This document shows positions 24,107-37,169 of a DNA stretch of 64,000 nucleotides, in pieces. Position 1 is the stretch's first letter; every line of letters begins with the position of its first letter. The translations under genes were made by a program, and so were the position numbers. The stretch lies in NCBI GenBank assembly GCA_973895155.1, contig OZ316893.1:5270001-5334000 (forward strand). The letters run 5' to 3'. The notes below the pieces were generated by a model. It ran no database searches. It was not told the DNA's origin and saw only the letters and a list, made by a program, of their open reading frames with translations. Source of the DNA: Marsupella aquatica. Taxonomy: Eukaryota; Marchantiophyta.

Positions 24107-24740
24107 CCACAGAATTGAAACACTGTTCCTTCATCAACTGCGACGTGCAATGCAGTTCTGCCCTGCCCATCTTGCAGCTCGCACAGAAAGCGCCGGACGG
24201 GAGGCGAAGACCCAGTCCTGTCAAATATACTCTGCCTCACCTCATCCAAGAAAGGGAAACCTCTGCCCGGACCACCTGACAAATGTAAAGTGAAACAAAA
24301 ACTCTTGCCAGGGGAGAAAGTTGAAGTCTTGGCTGCCTGCATACATGGCTTTCAGAGATTCGGCGTCATTGCCCCCCAATTCTTCTTGGATTTCCATGAC
24401 CTCCTCCGTAATCTGCCGCAGTTGTAGCCTGGCAGGCCCAAGCAATGTCGATCCGCGGCCTAGTAATGGCAATTCATCCAGCACTTCCCACTCATTCGAA
24501 ATTTCATAAGGGTTCGATTCACACTTTAGGAGACTCGCTTTCGCCAAGAGTAGGATGATGTCTTGGTTGCCATCAGTACTGCCATTGCGAGAGCATCCAG
24601 GCTGTACCAGCCATCTTTTGCAGCCAGTAGATTTTCGAGAAAAAGTGGACGATGTGTAGGACTCGTCACGCCCGTCATCACACATTTCTAACACAGCTTT
24701 CACTAGATCTACACTGCCTCTCCTTGCTCCCACATGCAAA
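24107..24740 (-). pseudogene. Partial copy of the ankyrin gene (exon 1 middle), broken
   Basis: Nearly identical to 22676–23328 of the intact gene but with abrupt ends inside the coding sequence. Relative to the parent it has a 1-bp insertion near 24257, a 1-bp deletion near 24571 and a deletion of about 26 bp near 24669. The frame is therefore lost. Both ends join unrelated sequence, so it is a recent segmental copy, not a processed transcript. No promoter or C-terminal membrane part is present. Confidence 0.92.
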
Positions 24741-25140
24741 GCCCTTCATCATTTCATCAAAGAAGGAATTCGCTGAGGTACTTGGTCTTGGACGACTTCA
24801 CTCGTTGGTGGATTACGCCGTGCGAGGAAATCTTCGGATGAGCTGGAATGAAGCCAGGACAGAGCTTCATCAGATTGTTAGTGAAGAAATCTCCCGAAAA
24901 GCCAGAAACGTGGCCGATGTCTGATGGAAACCTATCCGATTACGTACTATCAAATCCTTGGCAATATGTGCTTACAGTGCCTCTGGCACGTTAGGAGTCG
25001 GGCAGAAAACAACCCATCGCCGCGGAGGCCTTTTTTCAAGGACCACGGAAGAAAAGCTAAGTGTGCTTGTGGTCGTCTCTCTGCTCATGAGGTTGTGATC
25101 CATGGATCAAACAAAATCATATATCCGATAGGTCTACATT
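24741..25140. other. Unassigned sequence between the ankyrin fragment and the tandem unit
   Basis: A plus-strand frame (to 24924) ends in a rather protein-like stretch containing KEFAEVLGLGRLHSLVDYAV, but it has no start of its own and no match that I recognise. It may be a relic of another gene captured at the duplication junction. Confidence 0.3.
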
Positions 25141-25582
25141 GAGAAAGGTGTCACAGGTTCAAGATTTTCGACTGTAACCATTCCCGTTCACAGATACATC
25201 CAGTCAATGTATTCACAGGGCTATGTTTATTACAAGTATTATCCTCACAAGGCTATGTTGTTTGCAAGTATCATCCTTCAATGGCACCACTTGCCTCGGA
25301 GAGATCGTATTCTCTATTATTATCCTTGAGGTTTTAAGATGACCAGGCTTGGCAAGAAAGGACAATAGAAATCCCAGTGTGTAAATCCAAAACTGCTTCC
25401 TCTTTACAGTCGAAAGATCGATATACAGTCAAGAGTACTCCTCAAGTAATCCTAATCGCTGATTCGGAATTCCGATGTTAGTGCTTCGGCATTCGCATTC
25501 GGTGGACGACAGTCATTCATGTCGTGACTCTCTCTTCCTATCTAAACCCTTCCGTAGCCAGCACTTCTCAACTCGCCTCGAT

Positions 25583-27685
25583 TTACTCATCGTCATCCTC
25601 CTCCGGAAGACAAGCCTCGTAGGGTTCAGTTTCAAGCACCCCGACCACTTTCTCCAAGGCCTGCCCTCCGAACACAAACTCAATGGCCAATTGCCACCCA
25701 CGCCACTGCTGTGCCTTGGGATCTGAGAACAGATCGAGTCCCCGGTCAGGCCGGTGCTGCACGTATTCCATCCAGTCTGTGTTCGCAATTTCCAGATTAC
25801 AGAGCATAATCGCCACATCCACAGCCTGCACTCTCGGCGCGTTGTACCACTCCTTCGCTGGATCTTGCTCCCATGACCCGTCCAGCCGAGGGCAAAGCTC
25901 GGGCCGACTGTCCAGGAAGTTCCATATACTCAACGCGACACACTTGATTGTGCCGTCCTTCATAGACTGAGAGTCGATCACGAGGGCGTACTCTTGTCCC
26001 CCAAACGTGTATATTGGAACGTGCTCTTTCCGATGAAATGCGAGCTCTCCGAACACAGCTTTGAGATCGTCGACACCCGTGTTCTCCAAATTGCTCTTGC
26101 GCCATTCGTAATCCTCCGCCCTTGGGTCGTCCTTTGCGAAGGACAGCAGCGCGTCCCACTGCTCGACGGGAGTCGACGGCGACGGTGACTGCAAGCCGTC
26201 GTAAAACGTCATTTCCACGACAAGGATGTTTTCGAAGAAGGAGCTCTTGCGAAGGATGTGCCGTAGGAGCTCGTAGACGGCGCCGTTGGAGTAGTCCGTC
26301 CGGATCACGGGGTAATGCAAGCACGGGAGTGCGTAGTCGACGGCGGAAGCATCTTCGTGGACGGCAAGAAGACGACGAGGTTGGTCGGGTCGATGTTGGG
26401 GATGTCGACGAGGAATGTCACAAATGCGATGCTGTCCAGCTTCAAAGCTCGAGTGAGGGCGCCAGCGATCGATCACTTTGCGGAGGAGTATTCGGAGCTC
26501 CAAATCAACCCAGACCCTTGTCCACTCCTTGTGCTCTTCGCTTTGCCGGTCGAATTCGAGTTTATCGGTTTTGGCGAGGTTTTTGTAATGTTGATGCGTG
26601 TCACCGTCAGTTGATTCCCAATCAGCGTGAATTTGGGCTCGGGTTGTGGAGCAGTGTGGATCCTTCCCGAAATGTGGCGATGCCGCTGTTGTGAGCCTGT
26701 CTGCGTAGAAGAGCGTGTAAGCGTTACGGGCTGCCCGCGGACAACGATCCCATCGATGCAGATTTGGAGGAATTGACGTGAGAAGCTGTTTCTCGTGTGG
26801 TGTCAAGTTTTGGTCCTCGGTCGGGGCCCATTGCAGCGCCGCATCATCAACCGAAACGACTTCTCCGTCTGTGCTTTGTGCCTTATTCCCACTATCATCG
26901 TCATCCTTTGCTTCATCTATAGCATTATCAGCTTCACCTTTGTCATCCTCCGCTTCACCTTCATCAACCTCAACATTGTCTATGTCTTCTTCGGATGGTC
27001 CAATTTTGGGGCCACTGCGTGCTCGTTTTCCTGGGGATGGAGCTAGCTCCGGAAGTTGAGGTTCTGTATCCAAGAGTAGCGCTGCTTCTTCTCCTTTCAT
27101 CTTGCGAGCATTGTTTCTGATGTCAAGTCGTCGTTGTGCTTCTTGCCTCCAGTGACTTTTCTCCTCGTCGTCAATGCTGCCCCATAGCCAAATGTTTGCC
27201 CCGTCCTGATACAGCTCGTGGGAGTCGATGGAGCCCTTCCTGGCATCGTATAGCCGAGATCTCGTCTCGGGTGAATTTTTGAACAAGTCGAATGCGGATG
27301 GGGCAAGACCGGTCGTCTGAAGCTTCTTCTCCTCGAGCAATTGGAGCAGCTCTTCCGTTCCTTCTCGTCCTACCAGCTCCACGCGTTCATCATAGCGTTG
27401 CTTGTCCCTGTCAGCTGCTTGCCTCAAAAAGGAGAGCTCTTCTGGACTGAGGCTTTTCCATGCTTCTAGGGCGCGAGCCGAATGGTCGAGCCAGTTCACA
27501 TCAATTTGTCCTTCGCTACATGTCTTGACAAATGTCTGGACAGCTTGGTGCGTGAATGGTCCGAGAGGCGGACGGGGTACCGAACGTCTCTCCCCGTATG
27601 CCCGATATGAGTGATTGGTACCGGTTTCTACCAAATCCACGAGGATCGTGCTAAATTCTGCGGGAACTGACAATATATCGGTCAT
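25583..27685 (-). CDS. HMG-box-like acidic protein of unknown function, copy A (intronless)
   Basis: An intact frame of 700 residues from the Met at 27685, the first Met shared with copy B; an upstream in-frame Met at 27799 is not conserved. Three segments look like divergent HMG boxes. Residues about 38–100 end in AWKSLSPEELSFLRQAADRDKQRY. Residues 129–190 contain PSAFDLF and later EEKSHWRQEA. Residues 316–388 contain PRAARNAYTLFYADR, then W, then YKNLAKTDKLEFD. A basic cluster (GKRARSG, 219–225) could be a nuclear signal. An acidic tract spans about 232–265. The C-terminal half (about 410–700) has no family that I recognise, and the protein ends in EEDDDE. A nuclear, DNA- or chromatin-binding role is inference from the HMG-like pattern; angiosperm 3xHMG proteins are shorter and lack this C-terminal half. 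Confidence 0.7.
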   Translation of the reverse strand: MTDILSVPAEFSTILVDLVETGTNHSYRAYGERRSVPRPPLGPFTHQAVQTFVKTCSEGQIDVNWLDHSARALEAWKSLSPEELSFLRQAADRDKQRYDERVELVGREGTEELLQLLEEKKLQTTGLAPSAFDLFKNSPETRSRLYDARKGSIDSHELYQDGANIWLWGSIDDEEKSHWRQEAQRRLDIRNNARKMKGEEAALLLDTEPQLPELAPSPGKRARSGPKIGPSEEDIDNVEVDEGEAEDDKGEADNAIDEAKDDDDSGNKAQSTDGEVVSVDDAALQWAPTEDQNLTPHEKQLLTSIPPNLHRWDRCPRAARNAYTLFYADRLTTAASPHFGKDPHCSTTRAQIHADWESTDGDTHQHYKNLAKTDKLEFDRQSEEHKEWTRVWVDLELRILLRKVIDRWRPHSSFEAGQHRICDIPRRHPQHRPDQPRRLLAVHEDASAVDYALPCLHYPVIRTDYSNGAVYELLRHILRKSSFFENILVVEMTFYDGLQSPSPSTPVEQWDALLSFAKDDPRAEDYEWRKSNLENTGVDDLKAVFGELAFHRKEHVPIYTFGGQEYALVIDSQSMKDGTIKCVALSIWNFLDSRPELCPRLDGSWEQDPAKEWYNAPRVQAVDVAIMLCNLEIANTDWMEYVQHRPDRGLDLFSDPKAQQWRGWQLAIEFVFGGQALEKVVGVLETEPYEACLPEEDDDE

Positions 27686-27931
27686 GCTTACGATACTGAA
27701 CTTACTCAAGCCCTGGTCAAGACTCAAAGTGGCTAATTTGCTATTGAAGAAACATCCATCGAGCAAACGTATTACACCAATCGATATCCCTTTCAACATG
27801 GAATTCTAATGGTCAAAGTAGTTCGTACATCGGAGAAATTCAAATCGGAGGTCGGAGCATCATTTTCTGAAAACTATGTGTCTGAAACGGATGACATCGT
27901 GGAAATACGAAGAAACTCTATCCAATCTGGG

Positions 27932-28175
27932 GAATAGGCGGCTTCTCACTATCTTCACAGTAAATACTTATCTTGGTGGCATGCTCAGTCAACCCTATTC
28001 AGCAGTAAACTTCCTTCTGACGCTCCCAGAGTAGTGTCTCTCAAGCTACCTACATTAGTACGTAGTCAAACCACAATCTCAAAGAAGAAAGAATTTGCTT
28101 GCTGAAATCGGCCGCTTCTCAGGATCTTCACAGCAAACATTTATCTTGGTGGCATACTCTGTCATTCCTGTTCAG
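27932..28175. repeat. Short direct repeats upstream of copy A
   Basis: A segment of about 80 bp around CTTATCTTGGTGGCAT occurs near 27930–28010 and again near 28110–28175. Between them lies a relative of the 95-bp unit found at 32924–33113 (shared CTCCCAGAGTAGT and CAAGCTACCTAC). This marks a repeat-prone junction. Confidence 0.75.
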
Positions 28176-28215
28176 CAGTTGCATCCGAAGGTTAAATTTC
28201 CTTCTAAACGGAATC

Positions 28216-28713
28216 TTGCAGAGCTTTGATATCAGCTCCTCCTCTGCGGTTTTCGTTTTTGCTGTGTGCTCTTGCATCGAAATTTGGGCGTGGGTCCCCC
28301 TGCCCCACCGCCCACCACTGGACCGGGCCACTCGATCCAGGACTCACTGCCATTCGACAAAGTCCCCGACCTTGTGGTCCTCGTCCCCAACCCCAAATGG
28401 GAATTATTGTCGCACTCACAAAAGCGAATTCAGTGATGGGTGTTGTCCTGGTCGTTTCCTTCGCTTCTATGGCCTAACTGCCCAAGATTGTAGACTTCGA
28501 AATTTTTGCACGGTTCTGCCCAGCGAAAAATGGGAAGGAATGAAATGAAATCAATCATTCAAGCCCAGCGTTTGCATTACATTTGTACCTCGTTGTTATT
28601 GTTTTGGGACGAGGGTTACGCTCTACGCTTCACCGCGCACACGATTGAAATGACAATTTGAGATGATTGCTGCTGTTCGCCAGGTACGAAACTGAACAAG
28701 AGTAATCTTTTAA
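28216..28713. other. No recognised gene
   Basis: A GC-rich patch (about 28280–28400) and then ordinary sequence. Open frames here are low-complexity and unconvincing. Confidence 0.35.
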
Positions 28714-29260
28714 TAATTTTAGAGAGTTCTTTAACCCAACGGACCACTTGGATAGACTGTCTGCAGGCGAAGTTTCTAACTCAGATATGTATTTTTTCTT
28801 AAACTTCCGTTTTTAATGGGTATCAAGAATTTTGATCCATCTTGGTTGTTTTGTCAAAACTGGCCCGGGCAACAACGTCATGAACCTGATAGTTGTAGGT
28901 GACGGTACTTCACCTCGGATACCTGATGGTATGATGTGAATATACGAGACCTGTATTTGAATCTTTCAATCTTGTATATGGTGAAGTGGCAGTGACGCCA
29001 CCCGAAAAACCCAAAAAAACCTTATCACGGCCACTTCAGAGTTCACCTGTGAAGAGTACTGTTGGCTACTTCTTCTATCGAGTGTATATCGGATTCACTT
29101 ATTGTAGTGTAGTGTAGTGTGCATATTTGGATTTGGAGAGGACTATGATGGCTGCTTGGACTTTTGATGGACTGCCAGAATGACGTTTCCGAACATTTTC
29201 CTTCTATTATCTAGGCTTTCCCATAATTGTCAAAGATTGGAAACTACATCTTTTCGTCAA
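28714..29260. repeat. Dispersed repeat, copy 2
   Basis: Second copy of the repeat at 19831–20385, same orientation, located between the two duplicated units. It has a small expansion of the GTAGT motif (GTAGTGTAGTGTAGTGTGC) relative to copy 1. At about 29258 it runs into another relative of the 95-bp repeat. Confidence 0.85.
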
Positions 29261-29348
29261 GCTACCTACACATTACAACGCAGTCAAGAAGAAAGAATAT
29301 GCCGACTGAAAGAGTGCTAACTCTCCGAGGCAAGGTGGTGCCAACTTT

Positions 29349-32300
29349 GAGAAAGATGTCACAGGTTGTAGATCTTCGGCTGTAACCATTCCCGTTCACA
29401 GGTAGATCCAGTCAGTGTACTCACCGGGCTAAGTTTATTGCTAGTATCATCCTTCACAAGGCACGTTAATTGCTCGACCTCCAATGGCACCACTTGTCTC
29501 GGAGAGATTTCATTGCATCCTTCTGTTATCCTTGAGGGTTTAAGGATCGATGACCAGGCTTTGCAAGAAAAGAATATGGAAATCTCAGTCTATAAATCTA
29601 AAACTGCTGTTTCTTTTGAAATCGAAAGGTCGATATGCAGTCACCAAAAGCACTTGTGAAGTAGAGAAAACCTTAGTCCCAGAAAACAATCGACCTTCAC
29701 ACATAATCGTAGTTTCACAATTTCAAAAAGAGAGATCCAGATCCGGTCAATGTTGGGTCTGAGAATCAAATGCGCAAGCATTCGAACGTTTCCCACGTTT
29801 ATCTAATCAGCCATCAACGTGTTCAAATGCATGGTCGTCCATTTGAACCACTGCTATATTTGAATTTGAGCGAAAGTTCTTACAGAGACGTAAATTCTCA
29901 AAAGTCCCCATTCAGCATTGTGGTGTTTTCGTAATTGCTGATTCGGATCTCAGAGGCTAGTGCTTCGGCATTCGCATTTGGTGGACGACAGTCATTCATG
30001 CCGTGACTCTCACTTTCTATCTAAATCCCTCTTTAGCTAACAATTCCCGACTCGCCTGGCTTCACTCATCCTCATCGTCCTCATCCTCGTCATCATCCGG
30101 AAGACAAGCCTCGGAGGGTATAGTTTCAACCACCCCGACCACGTTCTCCAAGGCCTGCCCTCCGAACACATACTCAATGGCCAGTTGCCACCCACGCCAC
30201 TGCTGTGCCTTCGGATCTGACAGCAGATCAAGTCCCTGGTCAGGCCGGTGCTGCACGAATTCGATCCAGTCTATGTTCACAGTGTCCAGATTACTGAGCT
30301 CAATCACCACATCCGCAGCCTGTACTCTCGGCGCGAGGTACCACTCCTTCGTTGGATCTTGCTCCCATGCCCCGTCCGGCTGAAGGCGATGCTCGGGCCG
30401 ACTGTCCACAAAGTCATACATTCTCAACGAGACGAACTTGACCGTGCCGTCCTTCATAGACTGAGAGTCGATCACGATGGCGTACTCATGTCCCCCAAAC
30501 GTGTATATAGGAACGTGCTCTTTCCGATGAAATGCGAGCTCTCCGAACGCAGATTTGAGATCGTCGACACTCTTGTTCTCCAAATTGGCTTTGCACCATT
30601 TGTAATCCTCTGCCCTTGGGTCGTCCTTCGCGAAGGATGGAAGCTCGTCCCTCTCCTCGACGGGAGTCGACGGCGACGGTGACTGCAAGCCGTCGTAAAA
30701 CGTCATCTCCAGGCACAGGGGGTCTCCAATGAAGGAGCTGTTGAGAAGGACTTGCCGTAGGTGCTCGTAGACGGCGCCGTTGGAGTAGTCCGTCCGGATG
30801 ACGGGGTAATGCAAGCACAGGAGTGCGTAGTCGACGGCGGAAGCATCTCCGTCGGCACGAAGGGGACGGGGTTCCTCGGGTCGATGTTGGGGGTGTCGAC
30901 GAGGAATGTCGGGCCAAATGCGATGCTGTTCAGATCCGAAGCTCGAGTGAGGGCGCCAGCGATCGATCACTTTGCGGAGGAGGATTCGGAGCTCCAAACC
31001 ACACCAGGCCTTTTCCCACTCGTCGTGCTCTTTGCTTTGCTGGTCGAATTCGAGTTGATCGGTTTTGGCGAGGATTTCGAAATGTTGATGCGTGTCACCG
31101 TCAGTTGATTCCCAATCAGCGTGAATTTGGGCTCGGGCTGTGGAGCAATGTGGATCCTTTGCGAAATGTGGCGATGCCGCTGTTGTGAGCCTGTCTGCGT
31201 AGTAGAGCGTGTAGGCATTACGGGCTGCCCGCGGACAACGATCCCATCGACACAGATTCGGAGGAATTGACTTGAGAAGCTGTTTCTCGTGTGGTGTCAA
31301 GTTTTGGTACAAGGTCGGGGCCCATTGCAGCGCCGCATCATCAACGGAAACTACTTCTCCATCTGTACTTTGTGCCTTGTGCCGACTATTATCGTCATCG
31401 TCATCTTCTTCCTCATCTGCATCATTTTCAGCTTCACCTTCATCATCCTCAGCTTCACCTTCATCATCGTCAGCATTGTCTATGTCTTCTTTGGATGGTC
31501 CAGCTGTAGGGCCAAGGCGCTTACGTTTTCGTGGGGTTGGAGCTAGCTCCGAAGGTTGAGGTTCTGTATCCAATAGTAGCTCTGCTTCTTCTCCTTTGCG
31601 AACATTGTTTCTGATGTCAAGTCGGCGCTGTGCTTCTTGCCTCCAGTGCCTTTTCTCCTCCTCGTCAATGCTGCCCCATAGCCAGATGAACACCTTGTCG
31701 TCATAGAACTCGTGGTAGTCGATGGAGCCCTTCTTGGCATCGTAGAGCCGAGATCTCGTCTCGTGTGAATTCTTGAACAAGTCGAATGCGGATGGGGCAA
31801 GACCGGTCGTCTGCAGCTTCTCCTCCTCGAGCAGTTGGAGCAGCCCTTCCGCTCCTTCTCGTCCTTCCAGCTCCACACGTTTGTCATAGCGTTGCTTGTC
31901 CCTGTCAGCTGCTTGGCGCAGAAGAGAGAGCTCTTTTGGACTGAGGCTATTCCATGCTTCTCGGGCCCGAACCAAATGGTCGCGCCAATTCAGACCAATT
32001 TGTCCTTCGCTACATGTCTTGGCAAATGTCTGGACAGCGTGGTGCGTGAATGGTCCGAGAGGCGGACGGGGTACCGAACGTTTCTCCCCATGTGCGTAAT
32101 TGAAGCCAGGTTCTATAAATCCCACCAGGATCGTGCTAAATTCTGCGGGAATTGGCAGTATATCCGCCATGCTTCGGATGCTTGGACCGCGACTTAACTT
32201 ACTCAACCCCTGTTCGAGACGACTCAAATCGGCTAATTGGCTGTTGAGGCAACTGCTGTCTAGCCTCCATCCAGTTAACCTATGACACCGATCGAGATTT

Positions 32301-32940
32301 TGAAACCTTACGAAATTAAATTCTAAACCAGATGCGGACAGAGTGTCACTGTGCTCTCGCAGTCGCTAACGGGGTAAGCCACACGGAGGACTTCGCATGT
32401 CATCAAAATATGTGGTGGTCCTCACAAGTACGAGCCAACACCGGGGTTGCTTCGGTACCTCCACAAACCAGCCTAATCGAGACTTTTCTCATCAAATCAC
32501 CAAACCAGTCGATGATTTGGACATTCCTCAGACAGTTCATGGAAGAACGGAACACCACATTATGGCTTTGGTGGATCATGTCAAGATGCACGAGCTGGCT
32601 TCTATGGAAATACGAAACCTGCAATGCAAATGCATGACCAACAATGGTTCGTGCATCGGAGGTCTATGAGAGTGTCTGAAAGGGATTATATCATGGAAAC
32701 ACGCCGAATCATGAAGTCGGTCGGACAAAGCGTAGGCACGGTTTCTGCCGGATTCGAAGCAGAGTCAATCCCAGTTTTGTATGATCGTAATCTGACCACG
32801 CAAATCCAATCCAGGGCATCTCAATTACCGAATTTGTCCCATCAACTCCATTCGTTCTGGGGGATCGGCGGCTTCTCAGGATCTTCACAGCAAACATTTA
32901 TGCTTTGTCATCACTGTTCAGCAGTGGAATTCGACGCTCC
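29349..32940. repeat. Segmental tandem duplication, unit B
   Basis: Counterpart of 25141–28215. The 3' flank carries an extra block (about 29645–29930) absent from unit A. The coding part is the best conserved; flanks are more diverged. Confidence 0.82.
30062..32170 (-). CDS. HMG-box-like acidic protein of unknown function, copy B (intronless)
   Basis: An intact frame of 702 residues from the Met at 32170, paralogous to copy A over its full length. The same three HMG-box-like segments are present (for example AWNSLSPKELSLLRQAADRD and AARNAYTLYYADRL). The basic cluster is stronger here (PRKRKRLGP), and the acidic tract is longer and purer (DEEEDDDDD). The C-terminus ends in a D/E run. Length changes between copies lie mainly in the acidic tract, near the RIWPDI segment and at the C-terminal tail, and all are multiples of three. 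Survival of two long open frames at visible nucleotide divergence suggests that both have been under selection. An upstream in-frame Met at 32227 is not shared with copy A. Confidence 0.72.
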   Translation of the reverse strand: MADILPIPAEFSTILVGFIEPGFNYAHGEKRSVPRPPLGPFTHHAVQTFAKTCSEGQIGLNWRDHLVRAREAWNSLSPKELSLLRQAADRDKQRYDKRVELEGREGAEGLLQLLEEEKLQTTGLAPSAFDLFKNSHETRSRLYDAKKGSIDYHEFYDDKVFIWLWGSIDEEEKRHWRQEAQRRLDIRNNVRKGEEAELLLDTEPQPSELAPTPRKRKRLGPTAGPSKEDIDNADDDEGEAEDDEGEAENDADEEEDDDDDNSRHKAQSTDGEVVSVDDAALQWAPTLYQNLTPHEKQLLKSIPPNLCRWDRCPRAARNAYTLYYADRLTTAASPHFAKDPHCSTARAQIHADWESTDGDTHQHFEILAKTDQLEFDQQSKEHDEWEKAWCGLELRILLRKVIDRWRPHSSFGSEQHRIWPDIPRRHPQHRPEEPRPLRADGDASAVDYALLCLHYPVIRTDYSNGAVYEHLRQVLLNSSFIGDPLCLEMTFYDGLQSPSPSTPVEERDELPSFAKDDPRAEDYKWCKANLENKSVDDLKSAFGELAFHRKEHVPIYTFGGHEYAIVIDSQSMKDGTVKFVSLRMYDFVDSRPEHRLQPDGAWEQDPTKEWYLAPRVQAADVVIELSNLDTVNIDWIEFVQHRPDQGLDLLSDPKAQQWRGWQLAIEYVFGGQALENVVGVVETIPSEACLPDDDEDEDDEDE

Positions 32941-33113
32941 CAGAGTAGTATCGCTCAAGCTACCTACTTCACATTGTTACGTAGTAAAACCCCAAACCTT
33001 AAAGAAAGAAATCACTTAGTGGAATTCGACGCTCCCAGAGTAGTATCGCTCAAGCTACCTACTTCACATTGTTACGTAGTAAAACCCCAAACCTTAAAGA
33101 AAGAAATCACTTA
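32924..33113. repeat. Perfect tandem duplication of a 95-bp unit
   Basis: Units 32924–33018 and 33019–33113 are identical by reading. Diverged relatives occur at about 28018–28090 and 29256–29300. A recent local duplication in the upstream region of copy B. Confidence 0.95.
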
Positions 33114-34619
33114 CTGGAAACGTGCCAACAAAGTGAAACAAAATACAGGAGGGCAAGAGGAAATAATCCAAACACACACTTCGGACAATTTCGTGTCGGA
33201 ACGAATCTAGACCCAAATGGTCGGACAAACGGTGGAAAGTGAGTGGACTGTTTGGAAAAGTCAACTAATTTGACGATTCTCCGATCCAATGCGATCTAAT
33301 TCCTCTTACAGGGTTCATTCTCATTGGGCATCTTCCTGAGTGAGAGAGATCTACGGTAGACCCAAACAATCGGCGCTGAGGTGACCGTCGATCCCAGGGA
33401 AGTCTGACCACGGGCAAGGGAAACAGTTCAGAAACGCGTCATGTTCATGCCACGAGAGCGAACTTTCTCAGAGGCTCGAATGATTCACTTCACATGACAC
33501 CTACAGGACTGCACCACGACCAATAGTCCCGTCGTCACACACGCCCCAAGCTTTTCGGAGAAATAATGCCTCACGAGCGAGCTTATGCATCACGTATGGG
33601 TATGGGTAGCTTCTCGGGTACACATAAAGTGCTTGCAATGGATTCCACATGTGTAATTCAAACCGTAAACCCTCCTCATGCGCAGCGATTCTCCTGCAAA
33701 CAGTGGTACTTCCGTTGGTGGCTTTTGACACGCAGCCAATCTGCCCCAACACTTTTCCCACTTCGACGCAGCAACAATCTCACCAAAGGAGGTGCCAAGA
33801 CTAGTTCCTTACTGCTTAGAAGCTAAGGGGTTACAGTCCAGGTCGGAATACCAAAACTTCCATGATTTGCAGTCGTTGCAAGCACACGTCAGATTCTTCT
33901 TAGCAACAGCATTTCAGTATTTCTACTCATCAACAAAAGATCCGTAAGTTCCTTGCCTTTCCTCGACAGACGGCATCAAACGGGTAAACTCGTCTTTACT
34001 AAACTGAACCAGAAATTCATGACGGGTCTGTAACAGCCTTGTGCAGACAGAGCCTAGACCTCCACAATTCTGCCCGCGTGGATTAATCAGCATTGCCTAC
34101 TTCACGAGTTGAGCAGTTTCCGCTTGTGAAACATACCCCTTCCACGTTACACAAATCACCACGAATGCCAGATGCATTCTGTATACTATCCACGAATATG
34201 GATAAAGAATGGAATATCCTGATTCTAACAAACCTTAGGTATTGATGGCTTTTCTAGGTGAGCAAGAACCCTCACAATCTTTTGCCAGGGTTTTATTAAT
34301 GAATTGCTTTTTCGAACGTGTTTGTCTACGTCTGAGGCTAATAAGAGTTATTCTTGATTTGACAGCAAGTCCATGTCAAGCTTCCTCTTCAAATGAGATC
34401 TGTCAACACTGCACAGACAACGCAATTCACGGCTGTCAGTCGATTTCCTCTGTTCAAATTGAATGACTCAGATCAGAGTACTGAGTTCGAAAAATCAACC
34501 CAAAACCTATCCAACCTGCGAAATTAGATGTACATATCATGCTTGAAGAAGAACTTCCATAATTGCAGCCAGATTAGTATTGCAGCTCGCTCCAGCCTCC
34601 TCCAGCCTATTTAGTAAAT
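33114..34619. other. Intergenic interval between HMG-like copy B and CDKD
   Basis: No gene recognised. The last 100–200 bases are probably the 3' untranslated region of the CDKD gene, which is transcribed from the minus strand. Confidence 0.4.

Positions 34620-37169
<2,550 letters not shown>

Larger units (their letters stand above)
25141..28215. repeat. Segmental tandem duplication, unit A
   Basis: This unit aligns with 29349–32940 (unit B) over the gene, the 3' flank (25141–25582 against 29349–30061) and part of the 5' flank. Unit B has an extra block of roughly 290 bp in the 3' flank. Both genes point the same way, so this is a head-to-tail duplication with a spacing of about 4.5 kb. Confidence 0.85.

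Noticed and set aside
24741-25142. Two short plus-strand frames with protein-like composition
   Set aside because: They start inside the antisense of the ankyrin fragment or have no recognisable domain. Reported only as unassigned sequence.
26778-27059. Plus-strand Ser-rich frames opposite the HMG-like genes (also 31272–31559)
   Set aside because: They are the antisense reading of the acidic D/E linker (TC-rich repeats give poly-Ser). The minus-strand frames are much longer and conserved between copies.
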